This document shows, one piece after another, positions 44,386 through 54,809 of a stretch of DNA of 59,291 nucleotides (positions within the stretch are counted from its first letter, which is position 1; the number at the start of each line of letters is the position of its first letter). The translations under genes were made by a program, and so were the position numbers. Origin of the DNA: an uncultured Phocaeicola sp. (lineage in GTDB: Bacteria; Bacteroidota; Bacteroidia; Bacteroidales; Bacteroidaceae). Where the stretch lies: assembly GCA_948566455.1 (NCBI GenBank), contig CAOYQO010000021.1, positions 1-59,291 on the forward strand, written 5' to 3'. The notes under the pieces were generated by a model. The model did not search any database, had not been told where the DNA came from, and worked only from the letters and a program-made list of their open reading frames with translations.

Positions 44386-46068
44386 TTATTTTTCTATAAT
44401 AGCCTTTGCTTTCTCCAAAGCCACATTGATATTAGGACAGATATTTTCTTTTCCCAGCAGTTCATTAAATCCTGATTTTTCAAGAATTTGATGCACTTTT
44501 TCATTCACTCCCGAAAGCACAATCTGAATATTTTCTTTCTTAGACATTTCGCATAGATTAGTCAGGTTGTGAATACCGGTAGAATCAATGAATGGTACTT
44601 TACGCATACGTACGATCCGTACTTTGGGACGGTCGCCCAGTTCGGACATGATTTCCTCAAACTTGGTAGCGATACCAAAGAAGTAGGGACCGTTGATTTC
44701 ATATACTTCCACACCTTTGGGAACCATGAGATGTTCTTCGTGCACTTCCAGATCGGATTCATTATTGGGGTCGATTTCATTTTTGATAACCGATATTTCT
44801 GTTGTTTCCATGACACGTTTCATGAACAATACACAGGCAATGAGCAAACCTACTTCAATAGCTACGGTCAAATCGAAAATAACAGTCAAGAAGAAAGTGA
44901 TCAACAATACGGTGACGTCTGATTTCGGATTCTTCAGCAACGCTTTGAAAGTACGCCAGCCGCTCATGTTATAGGAAACAATCACCAATACACCTGCCAG
45001 ACAGGCCATCGGGATATATTGTGCCAGAGGCATCAGAAACAAGAGAATCAGCAACAGAATGACTGCATGAATGATACCTGCAACAGGTGATTTTCCACCG
45101 TTGTTGATATTGGTCATGGTACGTGCGATGGCTCCTGTAGCAGGAATACCGCCAAACAGCGGAGCGATAATATTGGCTGCGCCCTGGGCTATCAGTTCCG
45201 TGTTTGAATCGTGGCGGTCACCAATGACACCATCGGCTACGGCAGCAGACAACAGAGATTCTATGGCTCCCAGTACAGCAATGGTGATGGCAACCGGAAA
45301 TAAATTCTTGATAGCTTCCCAATTTAATTCGGGCACTACTGCATCCGGCAGCTGTGACTGAATGGTAAAACGGTCGCCAATGGTGTCGATACAAGTGATT
45401 CCGCCATATGTTTTCATCAGGTACACGGCAATGGTTACTACAATGATGGCAATCAGTGAACCTGGAATCTTTTTTGAGAACCGGGGAGTCAGTGCGATAA
45501 TCAGGACGCTGACTATGCTGACAATGGCGTTCCACCAATTAACAGTATCAAAATGACGGAAATACATCATCCATTTACCTATGAAGTCTCCCGGTATTTT
45601 TTCTCCTCCGAAGTTCAGTCCGAAGATATCGGCAATCTGTGTCGTAAAGATGGTAACGGCAATACCACTGGTAAATCCTACAATAATGGGATAAGGAATG
45701 AATTTGATAACAGCTCCCAGCTTGAATACACCTAATAAAATAAGGAGTACTCCTGCCATAAGAGTTGCTACTGTTAATCCGCTGATGCCGTATTCTTGGA
45801 TGATTCCATAGATAATTACGATAAATGCTCCGGTAGGTCCGCCTATCTGTACTTTGCTTCCTCCTAATAAAGAGATGATAAATCCTGCTACAATAGCAGT
45901 GATGATGCCTTTTTCTGGGGAAACTCCCGAAGCGATACCAAATGCGATAGCCAGTGGAAGTGCAACAATACCTACGATAATTCCGGCCATGAGGTCGGCC
46001 ATGAAGCTCTCTTTTGAATAATTCTGTAGGGTAGTGAAGAGCTTCGGTTTGAATTCAAATGCTTTCAT
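44386..46068 (-). CDS. SulP-family anion transporter with STAS domain
   Basis: A 560-residue inner-membrane transporter for sulfate, bicarbonate or a related anion. The N-terminal half has 10-14 membrane segments and the family stretches GIVALPLAIAFGIASG and IGGPTGAFIVI. A cytoplasmic STAS domain (about 435-555) ends the protein, with IPFIDSTGIHNL typical of that domain. The particular anion cannot be assigned. A perfect -7 box lies 37 bases upstream, and a strong hairpin follows. No carbonic anhydrase or sulfate-assimilation gene is adjacent. Confidence 0.94.
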   Translation of the reverse strand: MKAFEFKPKLFTTLQNYSKESFMADLMAGIIVGIVALPLAIAFGIASGVSPEKGIITAIVAGFIISLLGGSKVQIGGPTGAFIVIIYGIIQEYGISGLTVATLMAGVLLILLGVFKLGAVIKFIPYPIIVGFTSGIAVTIFTTQIADIFGLNFGGEKIPGDFIGKWMMYFRHFDTVNWWNAIVSIVSVLIIALTPRFSKKIPGSLIAIIVVTIAVYLMKTYGGITCIDTIGDRFTIQSQLPDAVVPELNWEAIKNLFPVAITIAVLGAIESLLSAAVADGVIGDRHDSNTELIAQGAANIIAPLFGGIPATGAIARTMTNINNGGKSPVAGIIHAVILLLILLFLMPLAQYIPMACLAGVLVIVSYNMSGWRTFKALLKNPKSDVTVLLITFFLTVIFDLTVAIEVGLLIACVLFMKRVMETTEISVIKNEIDPNNESDLEVHEEHLMVPKGVEVYEINGPYFFGIATKFEEIMSELGDRPKVRIVRMRKVPFIDSTGIHNLTNLCEMSKKENIQIVLSGVNEKVHQILEKSGFNELLGKENICPNINVALEKAKAIIEK

Positions 46069-46105
46069 TTGTCAACTACTTTATGCTATGATTTTAAACG
46101 AGTTG

Positions 46106-46113
46106 CAAAAGTA
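46106..46113 (-). promoter_or_regulatory. Bacteroides -7 box (TACTTTTG) for the SulP gene
   Basis: Perfect consensus on the minus strand, 37 bases upstream of the ATG at 46068. Confidence 0.65.
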
Positions 46114-46166
46114 GATAAAATTAATGTATAAATTAAGGTATTATTCTATTTAAATTCGTATTTTTG

Positions 46167-46436
46167 TTATTCATAGGGTGTTTTGTTGATGGTAATGGTG
46201 CGTTGGGCGGTAGAATCATTTGTGATACTGGTTACATCTCCTCTCGTAGTGAAGTAAACGTAATTTCCTTTATCGTAAAAACGATATACCTTGCAACCGT
46301 CATGTTCAAACAGATAGCTGACAGTGTAAGTGGAGTTGTTTTCAGACTCTCCGATTTTTAACGGTATGGACGCACATGAATTAAATCCTATTATAGTAAG
46401 GAGGGGAAAAGTGAATAATTTGATGATGTTTTTCAT
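46167..46436 (-). CDS. DUF4884-like small lipoprotein
   Basis: An 89-residue protein starting MKNIIKLFTFPLLTIIGFNSC, a lipoprotein signal with the lipidated Cys at about residue 21. The mature part contains YLFEHDGCKVYRFYDKGNYVYF, which resembles DUF4884 proteins of Bacteroides. The function is unknown. The ATG at 46436 is preferred to 46466 because it gives a normal signal peptide and because the promoter box lies at 46466-46473. It is divergent from rubrerythrin. Confidence 0.7.
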   Translation of the reverse strand: MKNIIKLFTFPLLTIIGFNSCASIPLKIGESENNSTYTVSYLFEHDGCKVYRFYDKGNYVYFTTRGDVTSITNDSTAQRTITINKTPYE

Positions 46437-46465
46437 AATGGAAAATGTTAATGTTGTTGTGAACA

Positions 46466-46473
46466 CAAATATA
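46466..46473 (-). promoter_or_regulatory. Bacteroides -7 box (TATATTTG) for the DUF4884 gene
   Basis: Perfect consensus on the minus strand, 29 bases upstream of the ATG at 46436. Confidence 0.6.
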
Positions 46474-46560
46474 GGTGTTCTTGTTTATTTTATATAAAGT
46501 GAACGTTTAATTAAATATAAAAACGTAATTGTAATAAATACAATTTTGAAATAAAATATA

Positions 46561-46568
46561 TATCTTTG
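46561..46568 (+). promoter_or_regulatory. Bacteroides -7 box (TATCTTTG) for rubrerythrin
   Basis: Perfect consensus 48 bases upstream of the rubrerythrin start. Confidence 0.7.
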
Positions 46569-46616
46569 TGTCATCAACAGATGATCAAATAATACTAACT
46601 AATAAAACTAACAATT

Positions 46617-47195
46617 ATGGCTAAAAGCGTAAAAGGTACACAGACAGAGAAAAACTTGCTGACTTCATTTGCAGGTGAATCACAGGCTAGAATGCGTTAT
46701 ACTTACTTTGCAAGTACAGCAAAGAAGGAAGGTTATGAACAAATAGCAGCTATTTTTACAGAAACAGCTGATCAGGAAAAAGAACATGCAAAACGTATGT
46801 TTAAATGGTTGGAAGGCGGTATGGTAGAAATTACTGCCAGCTATCCTGCAGGTATCATTGGTACCACTATGGAAAATTTGAAAGCTGCCGCTGCCGGTGA
46901 AAATGAAGAATGGACTACTGATTACCCTCACTTTGCTGATGTGGCCGATCAGGAAGGTTTTCCTGCTATCGCTACTATGTATCGCAGAATCGCTGAAGCT
47001 GAAAAGGGGCATGAGGAAAGATATCTGGCTTTATTGAAGAATGTGGAAGAAGGCACAGTATTCAAGAAAGCGGAAGAAACTGTATGGCAGTGCCGTAACT
47101 GCGGTTACATTTATGTAGGTACGGAAGCTCCTGAAGTATGTCCTGCATGTCTGCATCCGCAAGCTTATTTCGAAGTGAAGAAGAATAATTATTGA
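46617..47195 (+). CDS. rbr: Rubrerythrin
   Basis: A 192-residue non-haem iron protein that reduces hydrogen peroxide in anaerobes. The N-terminal four-helix domain supplies the di-iron site (ExxH-type motifs in DQEKEHAKRMF and AEKGHEERY). The C-terminal rubredoxin-like domain has the four iron-binding cysteines C159, C162, C175 and C178. It is monocistronic, with a perfect -7 box and a strong terminator, and probably belongs to the oxidative-stress response of this anaerobe. No OxyR site was identified. Confidence 0.96.
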   Translation: MAKSVKGTQTEKNLLTSFAGESQARMRYTYFASTAKKEGYEQIAAIFTETADQEKEHAKRMFKWLEGGMVEITASYPAGIIGTTMENLKAAAAGENEEWTTDYPHFADVADQEGFPAIATMYRRIAEAEKGHEERYLALLKNVEEGTVFKKAEETVWQCRNCGYIYVGTEAPEVCPACLHPQAYFEVKKNNY

Positions 47196-47223
47196 TTGAA
47201 ATAAAACCACTCGTTCATCATGG

Positions 47224-47260
47224 ATCCGGTTTCTCTGAAAAGGGGAAACCGGATTTTTTA
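47224..47260 (+). terminator. Intrinsic terminator after rubrerythrin
   Basis: ATCCGGTTTC (47224-47233) pairs with GAAACCGGAT (47245-47254), followed by six T residues and further T-rich sequence. Confidence 0.9.
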
Positions 47261-47288
47261 TTTTTAGGAAATGATTTTTGATTAGTTT

Positions 47289-50200
47289 TTATTCTTCTCT
47301 TTTCCCGTTTACAAATTCCCCCGGTTTCATGCCGAACTGTTTTTGGAAACATTTGGAGAAATAAGACGGATTATTGAATCCTACCATATAACAGATTTCA
47401 TTGATGCGATATTTGTTTTCTGCCAGCAAGATCGCTGCTTTTTTCAAACGTACCACTTGAATCAGTTCATTAGGGGTGATATTGGCCAATGTCTTTATTT
47501 TGGCAAACAGACCCGAACGGCTGATACACAATTTTTCGGCCAGGAAATCTACGGATAATTCCGGATTGGAGAAATTCTCTTCTATGATTTCATTCATACG
47601 GGTAAGGAACTTGTCGTCCATAGAATTATTGGCAATGCTGTTCAGCGGAACCAACGGCATCTTCGAGAATTTCTGACGCAGCAGATTACGCAAGTCTACC
47701 AGATTCTTGATACATGCTTCCAAGTATTGCATGGAGAAAGGTTTCTCTATGTAGGCATCTGCACCACAATCCATACCTTCTATCTTGGAGTTGGTATCTG
47801 TCTTGGCCGTTAGCAGGATGAAGGGTATATGACTGGTAGCCTGGTTAGTCCTTATCGTTTTGCAAAATTCCACTCCGTCCATGCGTGGCATCATCCAGTC
47901 GCTTACAATGAGTGTCACTTCGTTTTCTTTCAGTTTATTCAGTGCTTCTATACCGTCTTCTGCGGTAAGTATGCTGTATTTATCAGCCAGACTACTCGAA
48001 AGGAAATTCAACATTTCCTCATTATCATCCACAATCAGCATGGTTGGTTTATGTTTGATAGGAGAACCGGAGAGGTCCTCTTGCAAGATTCCTTCGGGAA
48101 TGGCTGGGTTGTTCAATAGTGATGTGCCCGTATCCTGTGGCAGGACTTGTGCTTGTTCTATAGGCAACGTTACGATAAAAGATGATCCTTTGTTAACCTC
48201 GGATTCCACTTCAATACAGCCATTGTGTGATTCTACGATACTTTTGACAATGCTGAGGCCGATACCTGTTCCCGGCTTGTTATCCATAGCCTGATAGAAC
48301 GGATGGAATATCTTCTTTTGTTCTTCTTTGCTGATCCCTATGCCGTTATCTGTCACTCGGATTATAAAAGTATGTTGTTCCGGCTGTACGATACAGGTAA
48401 GAGTAACTTCATCTTTTGTGTATTTACTGGCATTGGTCAACAGATTGCTGACTAGTTTGGTTACCGCCTCACTGTCTACTATAGCCGTGAAATCTGCTTC
48501 AGGATATTTCACAGTAAGCCGTGCTCCATGTTGGGCGATGAAAGGTTCGAAACGTTCACAAACCGCTTTGAGCAGTTGGTGGATATTTTGGGAAGCAAAC
48601 TTCATTTTCATTCCTTCCTGTTCCACCTTCCGGAAATCCAGCAATTGGTTTACCAGGAACAGCAGACGCTGGCTGTTACGGTCAATAATATTCAGATCGT
48701 CGCGTACTGTAGACGGCAGGGACACGGGAGATTTCATTATTTTCTCCAAAGGTCCTATGATAAGGGATACCGGTGTGCGTATTTCGTGGGCTATCATGGT
48801 GAAGAACTTGATTTTGGCTTCGTGTACTTCTTTTTCCTTGTTGGCGTTCAGTTTGTTTATTTCAGCCGTATGTTTCTTCTCTGTCCGTTTGATGATGAAG
48901 CGGATGACGAATCCGAAAGCTATGCAAACCAATACAAAATAGAGCAGTTTGGAAGCGGTGGACCAATAGAAAGGAGGGTGGATGGTGATTTTCAGACTGG
49001 TTCCTTTTTCATTCCATATTCCGTCATTATTGGTCGCCTTTACTTTGAAAAGATAGGTTCCTGCGGGCAAATTGGTGTAAGTGGCCTTATTTTGGGAGCC
49101 TACATAGTTCCAGTCTTTGTCAAATCCTTCCAGTTTATAGGCGTATTTGTTTTTATTGGGGGTACAATAGCTTAAAGAGGCATAAAGCAAGCTGAATGCA
49201 TTTTCTTTATAGGATAGCTCCAGTTCTTCCAACTGGTTGAGAGATTTTGGAAGCAGTTTGTTTCCAGTTTGGATTTCCTTATTATCTATTTCCAGTTCTG
49301 TAATGATTACTGGAGGAAGCATCACATTTGTCTTAATCTGATGGGGGTAGAAAGCATTGAATCCGTTTACTGAGCCGATATAGATTTTTCCATCCGATGC
49401 TTTTAAGGCAGCATTAGGTAGGAATTGTTCACTTTGCAGTCCGTCGCTTTTAGTAAATACTCGGCAACCTTCTCCAGGGGTGTAGCGCACTAGCCCTTTG
49501 GTGGTGGTGAGCCACAATATGCGTTGGTCTTCGATGATGCTGCATATATTGTGACTGGGAATTTCAAGAGGTAAAGTTTCGAATGCATCTTCTTCCGCAT
49601 TGTATTTGCAGAGCCCGTTCATGGTTCCCACCCACATCTCTCCGTTTGTGTCAATCAGTACGCAGTTCACTTGGTTGTTTGCCAGTGAGTTCGGATTTTT
49701 ATGGTCATGTATATAGTTCTTCCATATCTGTTTTTCTGGATGGTATTTAAATAATCCCTTGCCTTGGGTGGAGAACCAGAGATTTCCTTTGGTATCCTGG
49801 TCAATGTCAATGGTCAGTGCGTCCAAGTCTTTAATTCGGGTGAAATTATCTTTTTCCCGGTTATATAGATTTACTCCGGACATGGAGGTGACCCATATTC
49901 TCTCTTTTCTGTCTTTGAATATGGCATAAGAACTGGTTCCGTCCAGTGAGGCGGGATTATCCTGATAGGCAGAATATGTTTTAAAAGTTCCCGTTTGCAG
50001 ATTTAATACGTTTACCCCTCCAGTATAAGTACCGATCCATAAATTATCATCGTCCATACAAAGTGCATGTACATTGTGATAGGACAGACTGTTTTTTCCC
50101 TCCAAGGGCAAATAATGGGAAAATTTTCTATTTTGAGGAGAAAAGCAGTTTAACCCTCCGTCATCCGAAGCGATCCACACATCTCCGTTAGAGTCTTCGC

Positions 50201-51275
50201 AGAACCGTCCGATGACTGTTCCGTTAACAGAATTGGAAAAACGTGAGTGGACAAAACTTTCGAATTGTCCAGTATTGGGTGAAATATAATTTACTCCTCC
50301 ATAGTAAGTTCCGATCCATATTCCACCTTCATGATCTTTTATAATAGGATAAACAAAACGGTTGGACAATGAATGTGGGTTTGTTTCATCTTCTGTAAAC
50401 AATTGATATTCCTCTGTAATGGTATTGAATAACAGAAGCCCGTCATCCGAGCCTATGAGTAGCTGGTGAGGGGCATATTCCATGATAGAATGAATATGGG
50501 TGGCACCTTTTCCGTCTGTGGGATGCAGATAAGTAGTGGCCTTTCCGCTGTATTTATCGATTTTTTGCAAACCACACTCCCAGGTTCCTAACCACAGTGT
50601 ATGTTCCGAGTCTTCCAACATGACCAATGCGTTTGAGTCATGCTTTCCGCTTTCATAGGAGAGCGGAAAAGTCTCGAATTTATTTTCTGCTTTATTCAGT
50701 TTGAAAAGACCTGAGTTTCCCCAATTGGTAATGGCCCATATTTGGTTTTCACTATCCACCAGTACACTTGCCATTAAACCATTTGCGTTTTTAAATTCGT
50801 ATTGCTCCAAGTGGTTGGTGATAGTGTTGTATTTGAATATTCCTTGTCCTACCGTAGTGAACCATAGGTTTTTGTCTTTATCTTCGACAATATGGTTCGT
50901 ATTTGTTTCAATATGGATATTTTGGGAGGTGGCCAGTACAAAAGGCATTATATCTTCTGTTTCGTAATCATAGATATATATGCCTTCGTCTGTACCTATC
51001 CATATCTTATTGAGGGTGCTGTATAAAGATGAAATAGCTTCATTAGCTCCCCTATCTTTCAGTCTATAGAGTTTTACAGTAGTACCGTCATAGCGGTTCA
51101 GTCCTTCATCCGTTCCTATCCATAGAAAACCGTATTTATCTTGCATTAAAGCACGTACCGAATTGGATGATAGTCCGTCTTCTACAGAAAAATGACGGAA
51201 ACAGAGGTCATTGGACGCTGCAAACAGAATCATCGGCATCAGTAAGTTCAATAGCAATAGGACTAGTCTTTTCAT
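47289..51275 (-). CDS. Hybrid two-component system regulator (HTCS)
   Basis: A 1328-residue inner-membrane sensor and regulator in one chain. Order: signal or anchor segment (1-19); two periplasmic propeller domains with many LWIGT-type repeats (about 25-690); Y_Y_Y domain (about 700-770); membrane segment (about 783-803); histidine kinase with the phosphorylated His in MIAHEIRTP (near 840) and an ATPase domain; receiver domain with D1126 (VSDWMMPRMDG); AraC-type DNA-binding domain (about 1222-1325). HTCS proteins bind an oligosaccharide in the periplasm and activate the neighbouring SusC/D locus. It lies directly before the GH127-SusD-SusC genes and reads the same way. The upstream box TAATCTTG (51307-51314, minus) is one base off consensus. 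Confidence 0.96.
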   Translation of the reverse strand: MKRLVLLLLNLLMPMILFAASNDLCFRHFSVEDGLSSNSVRALMQDKYGFLWIGTDEGLNRYDGTTVKLYRLKDRGANEAISSLYSTLNKIWIGTDEGIYIYDYETEDIMPFVLATSQNIHIETNTNHIVEDKDKNLWFTTVGQGIFKYNTITNHLEQYEFKNANGLMASVLVDSENQIWAITNWGNSGLFKLNKAENKFETFPLSYESGKHDSNALVMLEDSEHTLWLGTWECGLQKIDKYSGKATTYLHPTDGKGATHIHSIMEYAPHQLLIGSDDGLLLFNTITEEYQLFTEDETNPHSLSNRFVYPIIKDHEGGIWIGTYYGGVNYISPNTGQFESFVHSRFSNSVNGTVIGRFCEDSNGDVWIASDDGGLNCFSPQNRKFSHYLPLEGKNSLSYHNVHALCMDDDNLWIGTYTGGVNVLNLQTGTFKTYSAYQDNPASLDGTSSYAIFKDRKERIWVTSMSGVNLYNREKDNFTRIKDLDALTIDIDQDTKGNLWFSTQGKGLFKYHPEKQIWKNYIHDHKNPNSLANNQVNCVLIDTNGEMWVGTMNGLCKYNAEEDAFETLPLEIPSHNICSIIEDQRILWLTTTKGLVRYTPGEGCRVFTKSDGLQSEQFLPNAALKASDGKIYIGSVNGFNAFYPHQIKTNVMLPPVIITELEIDNKEIQTGNKLLPKSLNQLEELELSYKENAFSLLYASLSYCTPNKNKYAYKLEGFDKDWNYVGSQNKATYTNLPAGTYLFKVKATNNDGIWNEKGTSLKITIHPPFYWSTASKLLYFVLVCIAFGFVIRFIIKRTEKKHTAEINKLNANKEKEVHEAKIKFFTMIAHEIRTPVSLIIGPLEKIMKSPVSLPSTVRDDLNIIDRNSQRLLFLVNQLLDFRKVEQEGMKMKFASQNIHQLLKAVCERFEPFIAQHGARLTVKYPEADFTAIVDSEAVTKLVSNLLTNASKYTKDEVTLTCIVQPEQHTFIIRVTDNGIGISKEEQKKIFHPFYQAMDNKPGTGIGLSIVKSIVESHNGCIEVESEVNKGSSFIVTLPIEQAQVLPQDTGTSLLNNPAIPEGILQEDLSGSPIKHKPTMLIVDDNEEMLNFLSSSLADKYSILTAEDGIEALNKLKENEVTLIVSDWMMPRMDGVEFCKTIRTNQATSHIPFILLTAKTDTNSKIEGMDCGADAYIEKPFSMQYLEACIKNLVDLRNLLRQKFSKMPLVPLNSIANNSMDDKFLTRMNEIIEENFSNPELSVDFLAEKLCISRSGLFAKIKTLANITPNELIQVVRLKKAAILLAENKYRINEICYMVGFNNPSYFSKCFQKQFGMKPGEFVNGKREE

Positions 51276-51415
51276 AGTATTTTCTTCTTATTTTCTAAAT
51301 CTTATGCAAGATTACTATTTTTCTGAGAAAGAAAAGAGAAAATTCGAAGAAAAAGTGAGGATTCCAGATGAATCTTTCAATAGACCTTTTCAGACATTCT
51401 CTAAAAGCTAGCTTA

Positions 51416-54400
51416 TCATAATCCTGCTGCAGATTTTAAGCGGCTGATAGCTGTTTCTATCATATCATGTGTGCCACTGCCGTCTGCTACGTATTTTATG
51501 ACCATTTCAGTGAATGCAACAGCGTCTTTTAATGTCGGATCTGTAGAATCGTCTATGGTGCCTACGCGCCTTAATAGAGCAGATAAAGGTCTTAAATCTT
51601 CCATTTCGGGTAAGTTACCCGGTCTCATTGTATTGATGACGGTATTCAAACTAGCTACTATGGCATTGACTTCTCCTTGGGAGTAGTTTTTATCCTTATT
51701 AAAATATACATTTTGGGCATGTTCCAATGTACGTTTCAAACGGGTAAACCCGAAATGAGCCCAAGGAGCAAATTCAGGAATCTTGACTGCGAGAGCATTC
51801 CATTTTTCTTGGTTTGTTTGGCGTTCCATAGCTATATTAAGTAACTCCTTTAATTCTGTTTTATCTACATTATTTGCCAGTACCAAAGAAGCGGTGGCAT
51901 CTTGTAGTGATAAAGTTTGTTTGTCAATAACGGTTTGTAAATCAATGTTATCCATTACTTCATGGGCGCTTTCAAGAGTAGCTTGCAATGTTTTAAAACT
52001 ATCAGTAGTATAAAGGTCCGGATTACATTTTTTAGCTATATGGATACTGGCTTCAAGATTGCTCTTATCTAATCGGGAGGCGACTAATGATTCTATGGCC
52101 TTGTCAATATTGTCTACACAAGTAGAAATGGTAGTTTCTGTCAGAGGAGATATTTTCATTAGTTTCTCTCCCTCTTGTATAGCGGTTGTTAGTTTGGCGA
52201 AACTTGCTTTTGTGTAATGGCTTTTACTAAATGCCGTAGTTTCTCGTAATTTTGCCGACAGAGCCATTTTCAGTTCTACAGTAGGATCTTTAATATGATT
52301 GATGCGGAAGTAATGAGTTGTATGGTCATGGCGATAATAATCTGGTTGGAAAGTTCGTCCACCTTGCATCAGTGTATATAAATTTCCTGTAGTACCGGTT
52401 TGCGGACCGTTAGGTTCAACAACGGTAATACTGGCAAGACGTGAGTCTATATTGAGTGTTGCTTCCGTCCAATTAGTGATATCGGTAGCTGTCATGGCAA
52501 ACGGTCCATGCATTAATGTACCTACCCAAGCCGTTTCAAGTTGGTGTCCGTCTTTACTTGCTATTTCAGCCGGTAGCTTGTCGGGACCATAGTCTATATG
52601 TTTGGTGAATGGCATTGTAATTTCTACTATATCATTTTCTTTCCATTGCCGGGTAGGTATTACCGCGTATGAACAAGGTTGATAATGAGTGGCAATAGAG
52701 ATTCCATTTAGTTTTACATCAAAGCCGTCGGTGGCCCAATAAGGTACTCGCAGTTTCATGGCAAATCGGGCTTCTCCGGCAGTAACTTTAATTGTGGAGC
52801 TTTTTGCTGGCCACAAACATTCCTGTTGTAAAGTGATATTTTTCTCTTCCCAATGGAGTGTGGTAGGCATATAAAGGGCTACCCACAATGTATTGTCCGA
52901 AACAAAGTAGGTTGCTTCCTGATATTTTACATGATTTTCAGATCCCGTACCTCCGCAGCAGGTAGATTGCGGAGTTTCGTTGCCCCATGGTTTCGATGCA
53001 TTTAGTCCTACGGCATATTGATAAGTAGTCTGATAGTGTTCAGGGTGTAATGAGCCGATTATTTGGTTGTAAAGTGTCCGTTCGTAATAATCCATGTAAC
53101 GGGCATCGTCCGGATTAAAACAGTTGAGGTCTTTTGTTAATTTTAGCAAGTTATATGCACAACAAGTTTCATTGATATGTGGATTTGAGTGACTCTCTCC
53201 TTCAGATACGCCATTCATGGCCATACTTACTATTTGGGTATAGGGCTGTCTGAACATTTCGCCATTACCCACACCGCCGGTAGAATAACGATAACTTCCT
53301 TGTATTAAATTCCAGAAATTATGGGATACATGATAATAAAATGTATCATTGTTACTTAAATAACTTCTCAGTGCACCGATGATCATAGGGATATGCTGAT
53401 TGGCGTGTCTGTTACGTATATCATCAATATTCTTTGAAAGCGGTTCGTAAAAGGCCGGACTATCAAAACAATTGGATGCTTCTATCAGACGCGCCTTCTC
53501 TTCAGGGGCGCTGACCATTTCTGAAAGACGTGCTAAAGATTCTCCCATACCTCCCACTTCACCTGCAATGTACATGTTCCACATTTCATAACGATTGCCG
53601 GGATGTGTCCTGCGTTCTTCTTGTGTTCCGTCTTTTTTTACATAAGTGCGGTAGTGCATTCTATTCCATACCCACAGACCCATATCTTTGGCTATGAGCA
53701 ATGCTTTGTCGGCAATGCTTTTATCATCCATATAAGTTGCAATATCTATCAGACCCGCTAACTGTTTGTGAATGGAGTAATAGGGAGCCCATACCCAGTC
53801 CGAATTGTTATATGCACGATACATCTCTATCAGTGCGGGATGGTGCGGGGGGATCGCATTTAGATAACCATAGCCATAAGTAGCCCATTTTGTTTTATGT
53901 TCATCAAAAGCTTCCCATGTACCTTTCATCTTTTTCAATTCTTCTTCAGGGGCAAAATCACGGGCTTCGAGATACCTTCCTAATTCTTCGCTCCATACGA
54001 ATGTACGCTCCTGACATTCGCGCAGTTCATTCACCATTCGGGTGATGTTACGGCGTAAAATTTCTTTATGCGAAGGATTTGTTGCAGCGGCATAGGCAAG
54101 GGCCAGTGCGGACATATAGTGTCCGGAACCATGTCCTTTTAATTTAGTTTCAGGTGAGTCCCATCCGTCAGACCGGGTATATCCTTCGGTACTCAGTCCA
54201 TAAGTGTCGCGATAATTATATAGCTGTTGGCTTACATCCCAACTGATAATCTCTTTAATGGCAAGATCACGATTGGAGGTCAGGCGATTGTTGCCGTTAA
54301 TCTTTACATTGTTTAAGGGGATAGTATGGGCTATTAGCTTGGGGGAAATTGTATTTTTAGTGTCTACCACCTCTATTTTAGCAGTGATAGGATATCCGTT

Positions 54401-54760
54401 TTCTGTAGTATCGTCTCCTATAATGAATCCGTTTATTGTGTATTGGCTTCCAATGGGATAAACTTTATCGTCAGCCTCTGATTGTTCTGTGGATAAAGCG
54501 GAATTGGACCATTTAGTTTGACGGTATTCACCTTGTCCGTCTGAATAAGTCACCCATACTTGATAAGGTAATTGAGGAACAGTTCCCACAGGACAATAGA
54601 TCACGATGGGTTGTACAGAAGTTATGCTTCGTACTTCGATAACATTTGTCTGTAAGATGGATGTTGCTGTTTTATTAGGATTTAGTGTATACGCCTCAAT
54701 GGGTATTGTTGTCAATAGGGATAATCCTGTAAAGAGAGTAAAAGATAAATATCTGTTCAT
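51416..54760 (-). CDS. GH127-type beta-L-arabinofuranosidase, multidomain
   Basis: A 1114-residue exported enzyme of the GH127/GH146 clan (formerly DUF1680). A signal peptide ends near EAYT. A bacterial Ig-like domain (about 40-130) contains PVGTVPQLPYQVWVTYSDG, followed by the alpha-toroid catalytic domain (about 160-690). Active-site candidates are E531 and C533 (INETCC) and C601-C602 (STCCGGTG), which match the Glu/Cys zinc site of HypBA1-type enzymes. The last ~330 residues form alpha-helical FIVAR-like repeats, perhaps for glycan binding. ATGs at 54766 and 54772 are alternatives. Characterised relatives are about 650-800 residues, so this one is notably large. It is separated from SusD by a hairpin and regulated, presumably, by the HTCS. 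Confidence 0.88.
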   Translation of the reverse strand: MNRYLSFTLFTGLSLLTTIPIEAYTLNPNKTATSILQTNVIEVRSITSVQPIVIYCPVGTVPQLPYQVWVTYSDGQGEYRQTKWSNSALSTEQSEADDKVYPIGSQYTINGFIIGDDTTENGYPITAKIEVVDTKNTISPKLIAHTIPLNNVKINGNNRLTSNRDLAIKEIISWDVSQQLYNYRDTYGLSTEGYTRSDGWDSPETKLKGHGSGHYMSALALAYAAATNPSHKEILRRNITRMVNELRECQERTFVWSEELGRYLEARDFAPEEELKKMKGTWEAFDEHKTKWATYGYGYLNAIPPHHPALIEMYRAYNNSDWVWAPYYSIHKQLAGLIDIATYMDDKSIADKALLIAKDMGLWVWNRMHYRTYVKKDGTQEERRTHPGNRYEMWNMYIAGEVGGMGESLARLSEMVSAPEEKARLIEASNCFDSPAFYEPLSKNIDDIRNRHANQHIPMIIGALRSYLSNNDTFYYHVSHNFWNLIQGSYRYSTGGVGNGEMFRQPYTQIVSMAMNGVSEGESHSNPHINETCCAYNLLKLTKDLNCFNPDDARYMDYYERTLYNQIIGSLHPEHYQTTYQYAVGLNASKPWGNETPQSTCCGGTGSENHVKYQEATYFVSDNTLWVALYMPTTLHWEEKNITLQQECLWPAKSSTIKVTAGEARFAMKLRVPYWATDGFDVKLNGISIATHYQPCSYAVIPTRQWKENDIVEITMPFTKHIDYGPDKLPAEIASKDGHQLETAWVGTLMHGPFAMTATDITNWTEATLNIDSRLASITVVEPNGPQTGTTGNLYTLMQGGRTFQPDYYRHDHTTHYFRINHIKDPTVELKMALSAKLRETTAFSKSHYTKASFAKLTTAIQEGEKLMKISPLTETTISTCVDNIDKAIESLVASRLDKSNLEASIHIAKKCNPDLYTTDSFKTLQATLESAHEVMDNIDLQTVIDKQTLSLQDATASLVLANNVDKTELKELLNIAMERQTNQEKWNALAVKIPEFAPWAHFGFTRLKRTLEHAQNVYFNKDKNYSQGEVNAIVASLNTVINTMRPGNLPEMEDLRPLSALLRRVGTIDDSTDPTLKDAVAFTEMVIKYVADGSGTHDMIETAISRLKSAAGL

Positions 54761-54809
54761 TTCCATGAGCATATTTTAAGTAATGATTTTATAAGAGATG
54801 GGAATATAA

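Noticed and set aside
48328..49175. Two long plus-strand frames (204 and 215 codons) across the HTCS gene
   Set aside because: Both are antisense to well-conserved kinase and Y_Y_Y domains.
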